A stretch of 37,324 nucleotides of DNA from Nitrospirota bacterium (GTDB taxonomy: Bacteria > Nitrospirota > Nitrospiria > Nitrospirales > Nitrospiraceae): contig JAGWTI010000028.1 of NCBI GenBank assembly GCA_028876065.1, positions 1 to 37,324 on the forward strand. The letters are read 5' to 3'. Position numbers and translations under genes: made by a program. Numbering within the stretch: the first letter of the stretch is position 1; every line of letters starts with the position of its first letter. Shown piece after piece: positions 6,580 to 15,023 of the stretch. The notes beneath the pieces were generated by a model. That model was given only the letters and a program-made list of their open reading frames with translations, had not been told where the DNA came from and did no database searches.

Positions 6580-8607
6580 ATGACCGCCTTGCTCTTTTGT
6601 TTGCTCGCCTGTTACACGGCCGGCATCCTGCTCCCGCCCTGTCTGCCGGGGCGCCCCAAGGCCCAGAACGTCCTCGCCAACGGCTTGGCGATTGCGGCAA
6701 GCCTGTTCGGCGTCCTCCTCGGCCTGGCGGGGTTGCTCGCGGCCGCACCGCTGACGGCATCCATTTCTTCCACACTCCCTTTCCTCACCTTTGCCGTCAG
6801 GATTGATCCGCTCGCAGCCTTCTTCGTGTTGACGATCTCGCTGGCCGGTCTGGCAGTCTCCATCTATGCCTTGGGCTACCTCACCGAGTTCTACGGACGG
6901 TCGTCCATCGGGCTGATGGGGGCCCTTTACAACGGCTTCCTCCTGTCCATGACCTTGGTGGTCATCGCGGACAACGGGTTCTTCTTCCTGATCGTCTGGG
7001 AACTGATGTCGCTGGTCTCCTATTTTCTGGTCGTGACAGAGCATGAGAAATCAGAGGTCCGCTACGCGGGATTGTTTTACCTGATTATGACGCACGTGGG
7101 GACGGCGTTCATCATTCTGACGTTCCTGATTTTCTTCCAGGAGGCTGGCTCGTTTTCCTTTGCAGCTTTCCGGCATCTGGAGCAGCCCTTGCCCGAGGGG
7201 CTGCGCACTTTGGCCTTTCTGGCAGCCCTGGTCGGGTTCGGCACGAAGGCCGGGATCGTGCCCTTGCACGTCTGGCTCCCCTACGCGCACCCGGCCGCCC
7301 CCTCGCACGTGTCGGCGCTCATGTCCGGGGTGATGATCAAGACGGCGATCTATGCGCTGCTGCGGGTCTATTTCGATTTTCTGGGCGGTCAGTTCCCCTG
7401 GTGGTGGGGTTTTACGATCCTGGCGGTCGGCGCAGTGTCGGCCCTGCTGGGCGTCATGTACGCGCTGATGGAACATGATCTCAAGAGCCTGCTGGCCTTC
7501 TCCAGTGTTGAGAACATCGGGATCATTCTACTGGGCATTGGAGCGGGGATGACCTTTCAGGCCTATGGGCTCAAGGAGTTCGCCGCGTTGGGGCTGTTGG
7601 CCGGCCTCTACCATACGATCAACCACGCCCTCTTCAAGGCGCTGCTGTTCCTGGGCGCCGGGTCGCTGCTCTACGCCACCCACACGAGGAACATGGAAGA
7701 GTACGGAGGGCTGCTCCGGCGGATGCCCTGGACGGGGTTCTGTTTTCTGGTCGGATCGGTCTCGGTCGCCGCCTTGCCGCCGATCAATGGATTCGTCAGC
7801 GAGTGGCTGGTCTTCCAAAGCCTGTTCCTTGGCTTCCACCTGCCGGTGGTGCTGCTGAACCTGATCCTGCCGATCGCGGCCGCGATGCTGGCCCTTACGG
7901 GCGTGCTCGCGCTGGCCTGTTTCGCCAAGGCGTTCGGCCTGTCGTTTCTGGCCCTGCCGCGCAGTGCGCATGCGCGCCATGCCGAAGAAATCCCCGTCGC
8001 CATGCGCCTCGGCATGGGCGGGCTGGCAGCGGCCTGCGTCTTCCTCGGGTTGGCCCCGATGGTGGTCGTGCCGTTGCTGGACCGGGTGACCGAACCGCTG
8101 GCCGGGGTCTCGATCGAAGGCCGGGTGCTGGCGCTGGATGGCTGGGCCCTGGCCCCCACGAACGTGGAGTTTTCCAGCATCTCGACGCCCGCCATCGCGG
8201 TGATGCTGGGTGCCCTGGCCGGGCTCGGCCTGCTGCTGGCCTGGGCCTTCGGCGGCCGCCTCAGGAAGCGCGCCTACAAGACCTGGGGCTGCGGGATCAA
8301 CCTTACGCCTCGAATGGAATATACCGCGACCGGCTTCGTCCAGCCGATCAAGCGGATCTTCAGCACCCTCTACCAGCCCACGATCAAGCTGGAGACGGAG
8401 TTCCTGGAAGAGTCGCACTATTTTGCCAAACACCGGCGGTTCGAGTTCCACATCGAGCCGGTGTTCCAGAAATATCTCTACGATCCGGTGGTCCTGTTCT
8501 TTTCGGCCGTGGCCGACCGCCTCCGGATCGTCCAGGCCGGGAGCCTGCACCTCTACTTGGCCTATATTTTCGTGACCCTGGTCGTGCTGCTCCTGGTCGC
8601 TGTGTAG
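6580..8607 (+). CDS. hyfB: hydrogenase-4 component B-like antiporter subunit
   Basis: A 675-residue, strongly hydrophobic protein of the Mrp/NuoL-M-N family, fitting HyfB/HycC in length. Key features are a glutamate in a transmembrane helix (IVWELMSLVSYF), a helix-breaking lysine stretch (GFGTKAGIVPLHVWLPYAHPAAP) and a second motif around HDLKSLLAFSSVENIG. The C-terminal domain (WGCGINLTPRMEY and onward, ending in a last helix) is the extension characteristic of HyfB. It is expected to move protons or sodium across the inner membrane in an energy-coupled complex. First gene of the seven-gene module; the next gene starts 11 bases after its stop. Confidence 0.85.
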   Translation: MTALLFCLLACYTAGILLPPCLPGRPKAQNVLANGLAIAASLFGVLLGLAGLLAAAPLTASISSTLPFLTFAVRIDPLAAFFVLTISLAGLAVSIYALGYLTEFYGRSSIGLMGALYNGFLLSMTLVVIADNGFFFLIVWELMSLVSYFLVVTEHEKSEVRYAGLFYLIMTHVGTAFIILTFLIFFQEAGSFSFAAFRHLEQPLPEGLRTLAFLAALVGFGTKAGIVPLHVWLPYAHPAAPSHVSALMSGVMIKTAIYALLRVYFDFLGGQFPWWWGFTILAVGAVSALLGVMYALMEHDLKSLLAFSSVENIGIILLGIGAGMTFQAYGLKEFAALGLLAGLYHTINHALFKALLFLGAGSLLYATHTRNMEEYGGLLRRMPWTGFCFLVGSVSVAALPPINGFVSEWLVFQSLFLGFHLPVVLLNLILPIAAAMLALTGVLALACFAKAFGLSFLALPRSAHARHAEEIPVAMRLGMGGLAAACVFLGLAPMVVVPLLDRVTEPLAGVSIEGRVLALDGWALAPTNVEFSSISTPAIAVMLGALAGLGLLLAWAFGGRLRKRAYKTWGCGINLTPRMEYTATGFVQPIKRIFSTLYQPTIKLETEFLEESHYFAKHRRFEFHIEPVFQKYLYDPVVLFFSAVADRLRIVQAGSLHLYLAYIFVTLVVLLLVAV

Positions 8608-8618
8608 GAGGCTGGATC

Positions 8619-9569
8619 GTGCTGCAGAGCCTCGCTCTCGTTGTCGCGCAGGTGATCCTGTTTCTGGTCGTCTCCCCCTTCATCGTGGGAGTAATCCGCA
8701 AGGTCAAGGCGCGCCTGCAATGCCGGCGCGGGGCGAGCCTGTTCCAGCCCTACGCCGACTTGGCCAAGCTGTTCCGGAAGCAGCCGGTCGTCTCGACCAC
8801 CACGTCCTGGATCTTCACGGCCACGCCCTACATCCTGTTCGCCTCCACGCTGGCGGCGGGTCTGCTGGTCCCGGCCTTCGCCTCGCAGATGCCGCTCAAT
8901 TTTGCCGGCAACATCATCGCGCTGGTCTATCTCCTGGCGCTGGGCACCTTCTTCCTGATCCTGGTCGGACTGGACGCCGGCTCGGCCTTCGGCGGAATGG
9001 GGAGCAGCCGCGAGGCGATCGTGGCCTCGCTCACGGAGCCGGCCATGATCATGTCCATCTTTGCGATCGCGCTCACGGCCGGCTCCACCAACCTGAGCAC
9101 GATCGTGCACAAGACGGCGCTGCTGGAAGGAATCGTCACCGATCCCTCGCCGCACCTGATGGCCCTGGCGGCCCTCTTCATCGTGGCCCTGGCCGAGACC
9201 GGCCGCGTCCCCGTGGACAACCCGGCGACTCACTTGGAATTGACGATGATCCACGAGGCGATGGTGCTGGAGTACTCGGGACGGTACCTGGCGCTGGTCG
9301 AGTGGGCGGCCGGGATGAAGCTGCTGGTCTTCCTGACCCTGATCGCGAACGTCTTCGCCCCCTGGGGGATCGCCACCAGCCTGACCCCGGCGGCGATCGG
9401 CATCGGCCTGGCGGTCTACCTCGTCAAGGTCTCGGGCCTGGCGGTGCTGATCGGCGTCATCGAATCCATGTTTGCCAAACTGCGTCTGTTCCGGGTGTCC
9501 GAGTTCCTGGGCGTCGCGTTCATCCTGGCGCTGCTGGCGCTGGTGTTTTTCTACATTCTGCGAGGCTGA
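8619..9569 (+). CDS. hyfC: hydrogenase-4 component C-like (NuoH-type) membrane subunit
   Basis: A 316-residue membrane protein of the complex I subunit 1 (NuoH)/HyfC family. Diagnostic blocks are FQPYADLAKLFRK near the N-terminus and AETGRVPVDNPATHLELTMIH in the middle, the conserved loop that faces the iron-sulfur connecting subunits. The family anchors the peripheral arm to the membrane arm. The start is a GTG at 8619 with AGGAGG (8606-8611) 7 bases upstream. Its stop is one base from the next GTG start. Length is typical for HyfC. Confidence 0.85.
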   Translation: MLQSLALVVAQVILFLVVSPFIVGVIRKVKARLQCRRGASLFQPYADLAKLFRKQPVVSTTTSWIFTATPYILFASTLAAGLLVPAFASQMPLNFAGNIIALVYLLALGTFFLILVGLDAGSAFGGMGSSREAIVASLTEPAMIMSIFAIALTAGSTNLSTIVHKTALLEGIVTDPSPHLMALAALFIVALAETGRVPVDNPATHLELTMIHEAMVLEYSGRYLALVEWAAGMKLLVFLTLIANVFAPWGIATSLTPAAIGIGLAVYLVKVSGLAVLIGVIESMFAKLRLFRVSEFLGVAFILALLALVFFYILRG

Positions 9570-9570
9570 C

Positions 9571-10239
9571 GTGTTCCAGATTTCTCCTCAGCTCGGCTCC
9601 CAGCTGGTGGACCTTTGCGCCGCCCTGCTCCTGCTCACCTGCTTCGCCATCGTGGCGCAGCGGCGGCTCTCAGCCTGCGTGGACCTGTTCGCCCTGCAGT
9701 CGGTCTTCCTCGCGGCCACCGCCGCCTTGGTCGCGTTTCTCACGGGGATCCACCACATCTACGTCGCGGCCGCGCTGACCGTGGTGATCAAGGCCGTCGT
9801 GCTGCCGCGCATCCTCAAGAAAGTGATTGAGCGGCTGAACGTGAGCCGCGAGCTGCAGATGAACATCAACGTGCCCGCCGGGCTGCTGGTCTGCGGCACC
9901 TTGGTGATCCTGGCCTTCTACATCACGCAGCCCATCATCCCCCTGGGATTCCTGCTCACGCGGGACTCGCTGGCGATCGCGCTGGCGATCATCCTGATCG
10001 GCTTCTTTACGATGATCGCCCGCAAGAAGGCGGTCACCCAGGTGGTCGGTTTTCTGGTGATGGAGAACGGCCTGTTCCTGGGGGCGACGGCGGCCGCCTA
10101 CGGCATGCCGCTCATCGTCGAGCTGGGCGTCTTCTTCGACGTGCTGGTGGCGGGCCTGATCATCGGGATCTACACGCACCGGATCCAGGACGCCTTCGAC
10201 AGCGTGGATACCAGCAAACTGACCGTGCTGAAGGAATAA
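9571..10239 (+). CDS. hyfE: hydrogenase-4 component E-like membrane subunit
   Basis: A 222-residue protein with about seven hydrophobic helices. The order of helices and the C-terminal MENGLFLGATAAAYGMPLIVELGVFFDVLVAG-type region (ends with Ile-His-rich helix and a short polar tail) fit HyfE, whose C-terminal half resembles NuoK and carries membrane glutamates. GTG at 9571 follows the hyfC stop by one base; the hyfC 3' end supplies the ribosome site region. The gene order B-C-E matches hyf operons. Predicted role: part of the proton-translocating membrane arm. Confidence 0.8.
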   Translation: MFQISPQLGSQLVDLCAALLLLTCFAIVAQRRLSACVDLFALQSVFLAATAALVAFLTGIHHIYVAAALTVVIKAVVLPRILKKVIERLNVSRELQMNINVPAGLLVCGTLVILAFYITQPIIPLGFLLTRDSLAIALAIILIGFFTMIARKKAVTQVVGFLVMENGLFLGATAAAYGMPLIVELGVFFDVLVAGLIIGIYTHRIQDAFDSVDTSKLTVLKE

Positions 10240-10241
10240 CG

Positions 10242-11723
10242 ATGGCCTGGCCGCTCCTCGTGTTGATCGCGATGCCGGACCTCGCCGGTCTCGGAAGCCT
10301 GTGGTCCCGCGACCGGCGTCTCGCGGAAGCCCTGCAATGCGGGCAGGCCGGAATCCTCGTGTCCGCCGCCCTGCTCGTCGTCGAGCGGGTCGCGACGGAG
10401 GGGCAGGCCTCGGTCGATCCTTTCCTCCGGGCCGATGCGATGAGCGCCTGGATGGACCTGATCCTCGGCGCGGTAGGCGGGACCGGCACGCTCTACGCGG
10501 TGGGCTACATGGGCGAGGAGCTGGACCGAGGCCGCGTCTCATTGAGACGGTACCGGCAGTTCTTCTGCCTGTTCGACCTGTACCTGGCCGCGATGCTGGC
10601 GGCGGTGAACGTGGAGAACGTGGCGATCATGTGGATCGCCGTGGAGGGTTCGACGCTCTCGGCAGCCCTGCTGATCGGGTTTGAGCGCACGAAGGCGGCG
10701 CTGGAGGCCGGCTGGAAATACGTGATCCTCAGCTCGGTGGGCATCGCGTTGGCGCTGTTTGGAACGATCTTGGTCTACTATTCCTCGGAGCATGTGCTGG
10801 GCGTGACGAGCGAAGCCCTCCGTTGGTCGGAACTCTACCGGGTGGCGGAGTCGCTCGACCCGGCTGCGATCAAGGCGGCCTTCGTGTTCGTCCTGATCGG
10901 CTATGGCACGAAGGCCGGCGTGGCCCCAATGCACACCTGGCTACCCGACGCGCATGCCGAGGCGCCCACCCCGGTGAGCGCCATGCTCTCGGCCAACATG
11001 CTGGCCGTGGCGGTCTACGCCATCCTGCGGTTCAAGGCCGTGGTGGATCGGACGGTCGGCTCGTCGTTTTCCGGCACACTCATGGTAGGGCTCGGGCTTC
11101 TCTCCGTGGCCATCGCAGCAGTGCTCCTGCTCGTGCAGCGGGACTATAAACGGCTCTTTGCCTATTCGAGCATCGAGCACATCGGGATCGCGCTCATCGG
11201 CTTCGGCCTCGGCGGGGCAGGCGTCTTCGCCGCGCTCTGGCACCTGCTGAACCATGCGTTGGCCAAATCCGCCGCCTTCTACGCCTCGGGGCTCGTGTTG
11301 CTGCGGCACGAGCACAAGATGCTGGAGCGGGTGCCGGGGCTTCTGCGGCAGATGCCGCTCGCAGGCGGGGCCATCCTGGTGGCGGGGGTGGCGCTCTCCG
11401 GCATGCCCCCGTTCGGGCTCTTCATCAGCGAAGTGCTGATCGCGATCGGCGCCTATGCCGCAACGCCGGGGGTGGCGTATGGATTGCTGTCGCTCCTGAC
11501 CCTGGCCTTCGCCACGCTCCTCTATCAGGTGCTTAGGATGGCGTTGGGAGAGCCGCTGGAGGCGGGAATGGCCCTGGGCAGCCGAAACCAGACGTTCATG
11601 TCCGCCGCCATTTGGCTCAACCTGGCGGCGTTGTGCACGATCGGCCTGCAGATACCGGCCAGGTGCGGGACCCTGCTCGGGGCCATCGCCCCGTTCTTCG
11701 GCGGCACCATGGAGGCACCATGA
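10242..11723 (+). CDS. hyfF: hydrogenase-4 component F-like antiporter subunit, copy 1
   Basis: A 493-residue antiporter-like membrane protein (NuoN/NuoM type). It has the in-membrane glutamate (MWIAVEGSTLSAALL), the GYGTKAGVAPMHTWLPDAHAEAP lysine stretch and the QRDYKRLFAYSSIEHIG motif, all conserved in proton-pumping paralogues. Length fits HyfF. It starts 2 bases after hyfE. Its TGA overlaps the ATG of the following gene, which encodes a second protein of the same family, so this membrane arm has one more pump-like unit than the E. coli hyc-type arm. Confidence 0.85.
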   Translation: MAWPLLVLIAMPDLAGLGSLWSRDRRLAEALQCGQAGILVSAALLVVERVATEGQASVDPFLRADAMSAWMDLILGAVGGTGTLYAVGYMGEELDRGRVSLRRYRQFFCLFDLYLAAMLAAVNVENVAIMWIAVEGSTLSAALLIGFERTKAALEAGWKYVILSSVGIALALFGTILVYYSSEHVLGVTSEALRWSELYRVAESLDPAAIKAAFVFVLIGYGTKAGVAPMHTWLPDAHAEAPTPVSAMLSANMLAVAVYAILRFKAVVDRTVGSSFSGTLMVGLGLLSVAIAAVLLLVQRDYKRLFAYSSIEHIGIALIGFGLGGAGVFAALWHLLNHALAKSAAFYASGLVLLRHEHKMLERVPGLLRQMPLAGGAILVAGVALSGMPPFGLFISEVLIAIGAYAATPGVAYGLLSLLTLAFATLLYQVLRMALGEPLEAGMALGSRNQTFMSAAIWLNLAALCTIGLQIPARCGTLLGAIAPFFGGTMEAP

Positions 11724-13267
11724 TGGCGCCGGTGAGCGCGGCCGTGATGGTCTTCCTGGGAGCGCCGCTCCTGGCCGGGTTCCTGAGCCTGGCGATCAGG
11801 AAGGCGCGCCTCCTGCATGGGGTGAATCTGGCCACGATGACGGCGCTCGTGGTCGCGGACATGGCCCTGACGGGGCGGGTGGTGGCGCAGGGGCCTTTCA
11901 CGACATTCGGCGACTTCGTCTATGTGGACGCCCTGTCGGCCTTCATCCTGTTCATCATCGCAGCCATCGGGCTGACCTGTTCGTTGTATACTTGGTCGTA
12001 CCTCGATGACTATGTGGCCCGCGGGGTGGTGGCGCCGCATCGCCTCAGCCGGTTCTTTTTCCTGTTTCACCTGTTTCTGTTCGCCATGATCGCGGCGACG
12101 ATGGCGAACAGCCTCGGCGTGCTGTGGGTGGCGATCGAGGGGACCACCTTGGCCACCACGTTTCTGATCGCGTTCTTCAGACAACGCGAAGGACTGGAGG
12201 CCGGGTGGAAATACCTGATCCTCTGTTCGGTGGGGATCGCCCTGGCCCTGTTCGGCACCGTCCTGACCTACTACTCGTCCGTGCGGGTACTGGGGGATGT
12301 CAGCACGGCGCTCAACGTCACGAAGCTCCAGGAAGTGGCGGACCGACTCGATCCGCATGTGCTCAAACTCGCCTTTATCTTTCTCCTGGTCGGCTATGGC
12401 ACGAAGGTCGGGCTGGCGCCGATGCACACCTGGGTGCCCGAGGCCTACAGCGAGGCCCCGGCCCCGGTCACGGCCATGCTGGCCGGCGTACTGGAGACGG
12501 TGGCGGTCTATGCGGTGCTGCGTTCCAAGACCATCGTGGACCAGGCCCTCCCGGCCGAGTTCGCGGGGAACCTGCTGCTGCTGTTCGGGCTGGCCTCCTT
12601 CGGCTTGGCCGCCCTGTTCATCCTGATCCAGCGGGACTATAAACGGCTCCTGGCTTACTCCAGCATCGAACACATGGGACTGGCCATGGCCGGATTCGGG
12701 GTGGGAGGGCCGGTCGGCAGTTTCGGCGGACTGTTCCACCTCCTCAATCACGCGTTGGCCAAGTCGCTGGCGTTTTTTGCCGCCGGCAACATCCATCGAC
12801 GGTTCGAGACCCGCGAGATCGAGGCGGTGAGGGGGCTGTCCCGGACGCAGCCGTTGACGGCGGTCGCGTTTCTGGTGGCCGGGTTTGCTCTGGTCGGCAT
12901 GCCCCCGTTCTCCACGTTCATCAGCGAAGTTTTTGTCGTGTCGGCGCTGGCGACAGAGGCGTTTGCATCCAATACGCTGCAGCTCGGTCAATTTGTAACG
13001 GTCACGATATCCGATGACGTGCGGAGCCTCGGCGTGGTCTCGGTTTTCCTGATCTTCGCGGTGGTATTGTTCAGTGGGTTCGTCCAGCGCCTCACGGCGA
13101 TGGTCTGGGGAGCGCCGCCGGAGGGCGTGAGGTGCGGCGAGGGCTGGGATGTGGGCCATGTGCCGTTGATCGTGACGGCGCTGCTGCTGGTGGCGTTGGG
13201 CGTGGCGCTCCCCGAAGGGCTCAAAGCGTTGCTGGATCAAGCGACGAGCGTGTTGCTGGCAAGGTGA
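11720..13267 (+). CDS. hyfF: hydrogenase-4 component F-like antiporter subunit, copy 2
   Basis: A 515-residue paralogue of the preceding gene, sharing the glutamate helix (LWVAIEGTTLATTFLI), the lysine stretch (GYGTKVGLAPMHTWVPEAYSEAP) and QRDYKRLLAYSSIEHMG, so pump residues appear intact. Compared with copy 1 it has an extra segment near residues 420-440 and a longer C-terminus. ATG at 11720 overlaps the upstream TGA; a second ATG at 11723 has better spacing (7 bases) from GGAGG (11711-11715). The two copies probably arose by tandem duplication and are co-translated. Confidence 0.85.
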   Translation: MMAPVSAAVMVFLGAPLLAGFLSLAIRKARLLHGVNLATMTALVVADMALTGRVVAQGPFTTFGDFVYVDALSAFILFIIAAIGLTCSLYTWSYLDDYVARGVVAPHRLSRFFFLFHLFLFAMIAATMANSLGVLWVAIEGTTLATTFLIAFFRQREGLEAGWKYLILCSVGIALALFGTVLTYYSSVRVLGDVSTALNVTKLQEVADRLDPHVLKLAFIFLLVGYGTKVGLAPMHTWVPEAYSEAPAPVTAMLAGVLETVAVYAVLRSKTIVDQALPAEFAGNLLLLFGLASFGLAALFILIQRDYKRLLAYSSIEHMGLAMAGFGVGGPVGSFGGLFHLLNHALAKSLAFFAAGNIHRRFETREIEAVRGLSRTQPLTAVAFLVAGFALVGMPPFSTFISEVFVVSALATEAFASNTLQLGQFVTVTISDDVRSLGVVSVFLIFAVVLFSGFVQRLTAMVWGAPPEGVRCGEGWDVGHVPLIVTALLLVALGVALPEGLKALLDQATSVLLAR

Positions 13268-13271
13268 CGGC

Positions 13272-13352
13272 ATGGGAAAGATTTACTGGAGACAAAACAA
13301 CTATCCGCCCGCATTTGATCGAAGCGGGCGGTTCAACCAAAGGTCGGTATGA
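13272..13352 (+). CDS. putative 26-residue leader peptide before hyfG
   Basis: A 26-codon frame, ATG at 13272 to TGA at 13350-13352. AAGG stands 7 bases upstream, and the stop overlaps the hyfG ATG (ATGA), the same coupling used elsewhere in the operon. The first codons are unusually AT-rich for the neighbourhood. A G+C hairpin, CCGCCCGC (13305-13312) with GCGGGCGG (13324-13331), lies inside it, 17 bases before hyfG. It may be a leader whose translation opens this hairpin, or merely spacer DNA. No homology is recognisable. Confidence 0.3.
   Translation: MGKIYWRQNNYPPAFDRSGRFNQRSV
13305..13331 (+). other. G+C-rich hairpin upstream of hyfG
   Basis: A perfect 8-bp stem of only G and C (13305-13312 with 13324-13331) around an 11-base loop. 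It sits in the gap between the second hyfF and hyfG and ends before the AAAGG ribosome site. It could reduce hyfG translation unless opened by ribosomes on the short leader frame. Confidence 0.45.
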
Positions 13353-14929
13353 CCCCGTCGGAGATATTGCAGGACACATTCGGAAAGGCCATCATCAGCG
13401 CGAGCGTGGTCCACGGGTTTCCCGTGTTCGTGCTGGACAAGGAGACCTTGCCCCTTGTGGCCCACTTCGTCCACACCCATCCGGATCTGCGCGGGTCGCT
13501 CTCGCTCCTCTGGGCGGTGGACCACCGGCCGCGCGAAGCCCGGTATGAACTCTGCTATTTGTTCACGCTGGCGGCCAGGAAGGACTGGCTGTTGCTTCGC
13601 TCGGACCTGCACGGCGATGACCGGCTGTTCCGGTCCATCACGCCGCACATCCATGCGGCCAAGTGGTATGAACGCGAGGTCCGGGACCTCTTCGGCCTGA
13701 TCGCGCAAGGGCACCCGGATTTGCGCCGGCTGGTACGGCATGAACATTGGCCCAAGGGGACCCACCCGCTCAAGAAAGACTTCTCCTGGGATACGGTGAT
13801 GGGGCGGCAAGAGGGCCAGTACGCCTTTCGCCGCATCGAGGGGGAAGGCGTCTTCGAGGTGCCGGTCGGGCCGATCCATGCCGGGATCATCGAGCCGGGA
13901 CATTTCCGGTTTTCGGTCGCCGGGGAGCCGATCATGCAGCTCGAATTGCACCACTTCTGGAAACACCGAGGGGTGGAGAAGCTCTTCGAGCGGCGGCGGC
14001 TGACCGATGCCATGCCGTTGGCCGAGCGGGTGTCCGGCGATACGACCATCGGCCATAGCCTGGCCTACTGCCAGGCGGTCGAAACGCTGCTGGGGGTAGA
14101 CGTGCCGCGGCGGGCCAAGTATTTGCGCAGCCTCTTCCTCGAACTGGAGCGGCTGCACAACCACCTGGGGGATGTCGGGGCCATCTGCAACGACACCGCC
14201 TATGCCCTGGCCCATGCCCACTGCAGCCGGATGAAAGAGCGGATCATGCAACTCAATGACCGGCTGACCGGCTCCCGCTTTCTCCGGGGCGTCAATCTGG
14301 TGGGCGGCGTCGGATGCAATCTCGCGGCCGGGCAGTTGGCCGAGATCGCGGAGGAGGCCGCCGCGATCGAGCGGGATTTTTCCGAGTTGGAGGCCATCAT
14401 CTTCGCCAACGCATCCCTCACGGACCGATTGGAGGCGACGGGGATTCTCAAGGAACGCACCGCCTGGGACCATGCGGTCATGGGCGTGGTGGGAAGGGCC
14501 TCCGGCATCGATCGAGACCTCCGCCGCGACCACCCCTTCGCCGCCTATGACGAGCTGCCGGTGAAGGTGGCCCTTTACCGCTATGGAGACGTGCGGGCCC
14601 GCCTGAGGGTCCGCATGGACGAGATCCATGAGTCCATGCGCCTGATCAGGGAAATCCGTGCGCGGATTCCGCAGGGCGCGATCATGGCGGAACCGTCCCG
14701 CGTCCCGGCGGCAGGCGAATGGGCGCTCTCGGCAGTCGAAGGCTGGCGCGGCGAGATCCTCTATATGGTCATGGCCGGCGAAGAGGGACGGATTCACCGC
14801 TGCAAGGTGCGTGATCCCTCCTTCGTCAACTGGCCGGCGATCCAGTGGGCGGTCCTGGGCAATATCATCCCGGACTTCCCGCTCATCAACAAGAGCTTCA
14901 ACCTGTCCTATGCGGGGAACGACTTGTGA
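13349..14929 (+). CDS. hyfG: HyfG-like large subunit lacking Ni-Fe ligands (Ehr/NuoCD-like)
   Basis: A 526-residue fusion: a NuoC/30-kDa-like domain (about 1-150, with the WYEREVRDLFGL signature) and a hydrogenase-large/NuoD-like domain. In true [NiFe] hydrogenases the L1 motif is R-x-C-G-x-C-x3-H and L2 is D-P-C-x2-C. Here L1 reads R227-V-S229-G-D-T232-T-I-G-H236 and L2 reads D489-P-S491-F-V-N494, so all four metal-binding cysteines are absent and hydrogen chemistry is excluded by known mechanism. This is the pattern of energy-converting hydrogenase-related (Ehr) complexes and of complex I NuoD. The protein probably shapes a substrate or quinone-like site next to the HyfI cluster. Its ATG overlaps a short leader frame. 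Confidence 0.85.
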   Translation: MTPSEILQDTFGKAIISASVVHGFPVFVLDKETLPLVAHFVHTHPDLRGSLSLLWAVDHRPREARYELCYLFTLAARKDWLLLRSDLHGDDRLFRSITPHIHAAKWYEREVRDLFGLIAQGHPDLRRLVRHEHWPKGTHPLKKDFSWDTVMGRQEGQYAFRRIEGEGVFEVPVGPIHAGIIEPGHFRFSVAGEPIMQLELHHFWKHRGVEKLFERRRLTDAMPLAERVSGDTTIGHSLAYCQAVETLLGVDVPRRAKYLRSLFLELERLHNHLGDVGAICNDTAYALAHAHCSRMKERIMQLNDRLTGSRFLRGVNLVGGVGCNLAAGQLAEIAEEAAAIERDFSELEAIIFANASLTDRLEATGILKERTAWDHAVMGVVGRASGIDRDLRRDHPFAAYDELPVKVALYRYGDVRARLRVRMDEIHESMRLIREIRARIPQGAIMAEPSRVPAAGEWALSAVEGWRGEILYMVMAGEEGRIHRCKVRDPSFVNWPAIQWAVLGNIIPDFPLINKSFNLSYAGNDL

Positions 14930-14931
14930 AT

Positions 14932-15010
14932 AATTGACGACTGACGATCGGTTCATTGACGATTGGTTTTCGGAAAAATCGTCAATCCCTCCATGATTCA
15001 ATCGTCAATT
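14932..15010 (+). repeat. palindromic heptamer element between hyfG and hyfI
   Basis: Seven-base units such as ATTGACG, ACTGACG and ATTGACG run forward, then as their inverse (AATCGTCAAT, AATCGTCAATT). Two nested stems result: AATTGACGA (14932-14940) with TCGTCAATT (15002-15010), and ATTGACGATT (14955-14964) with AATCGTCAAT (14977-14986). The centre GGTTTTCGGAAA resembles the centre of the element at 30012. It fills nearly the whole gap and ends just before the hyfI ribosome site. Confidence 0.6.
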
Positions 15011-15023
15011 CCGGGAGGAAAAC

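Noticed and set aside
11525-13273. Long reverse-strand open frame of 582 codons
   Set aside because: Opposite the two hyfF genes; low-complexity, basic, without any recognised motif.
14932-15010. CRISPR-like repeat array
   Set aside because: The repeated words are only 7 bases long, lie in both orientations and have no unique spacers; no cas gene is in the window.
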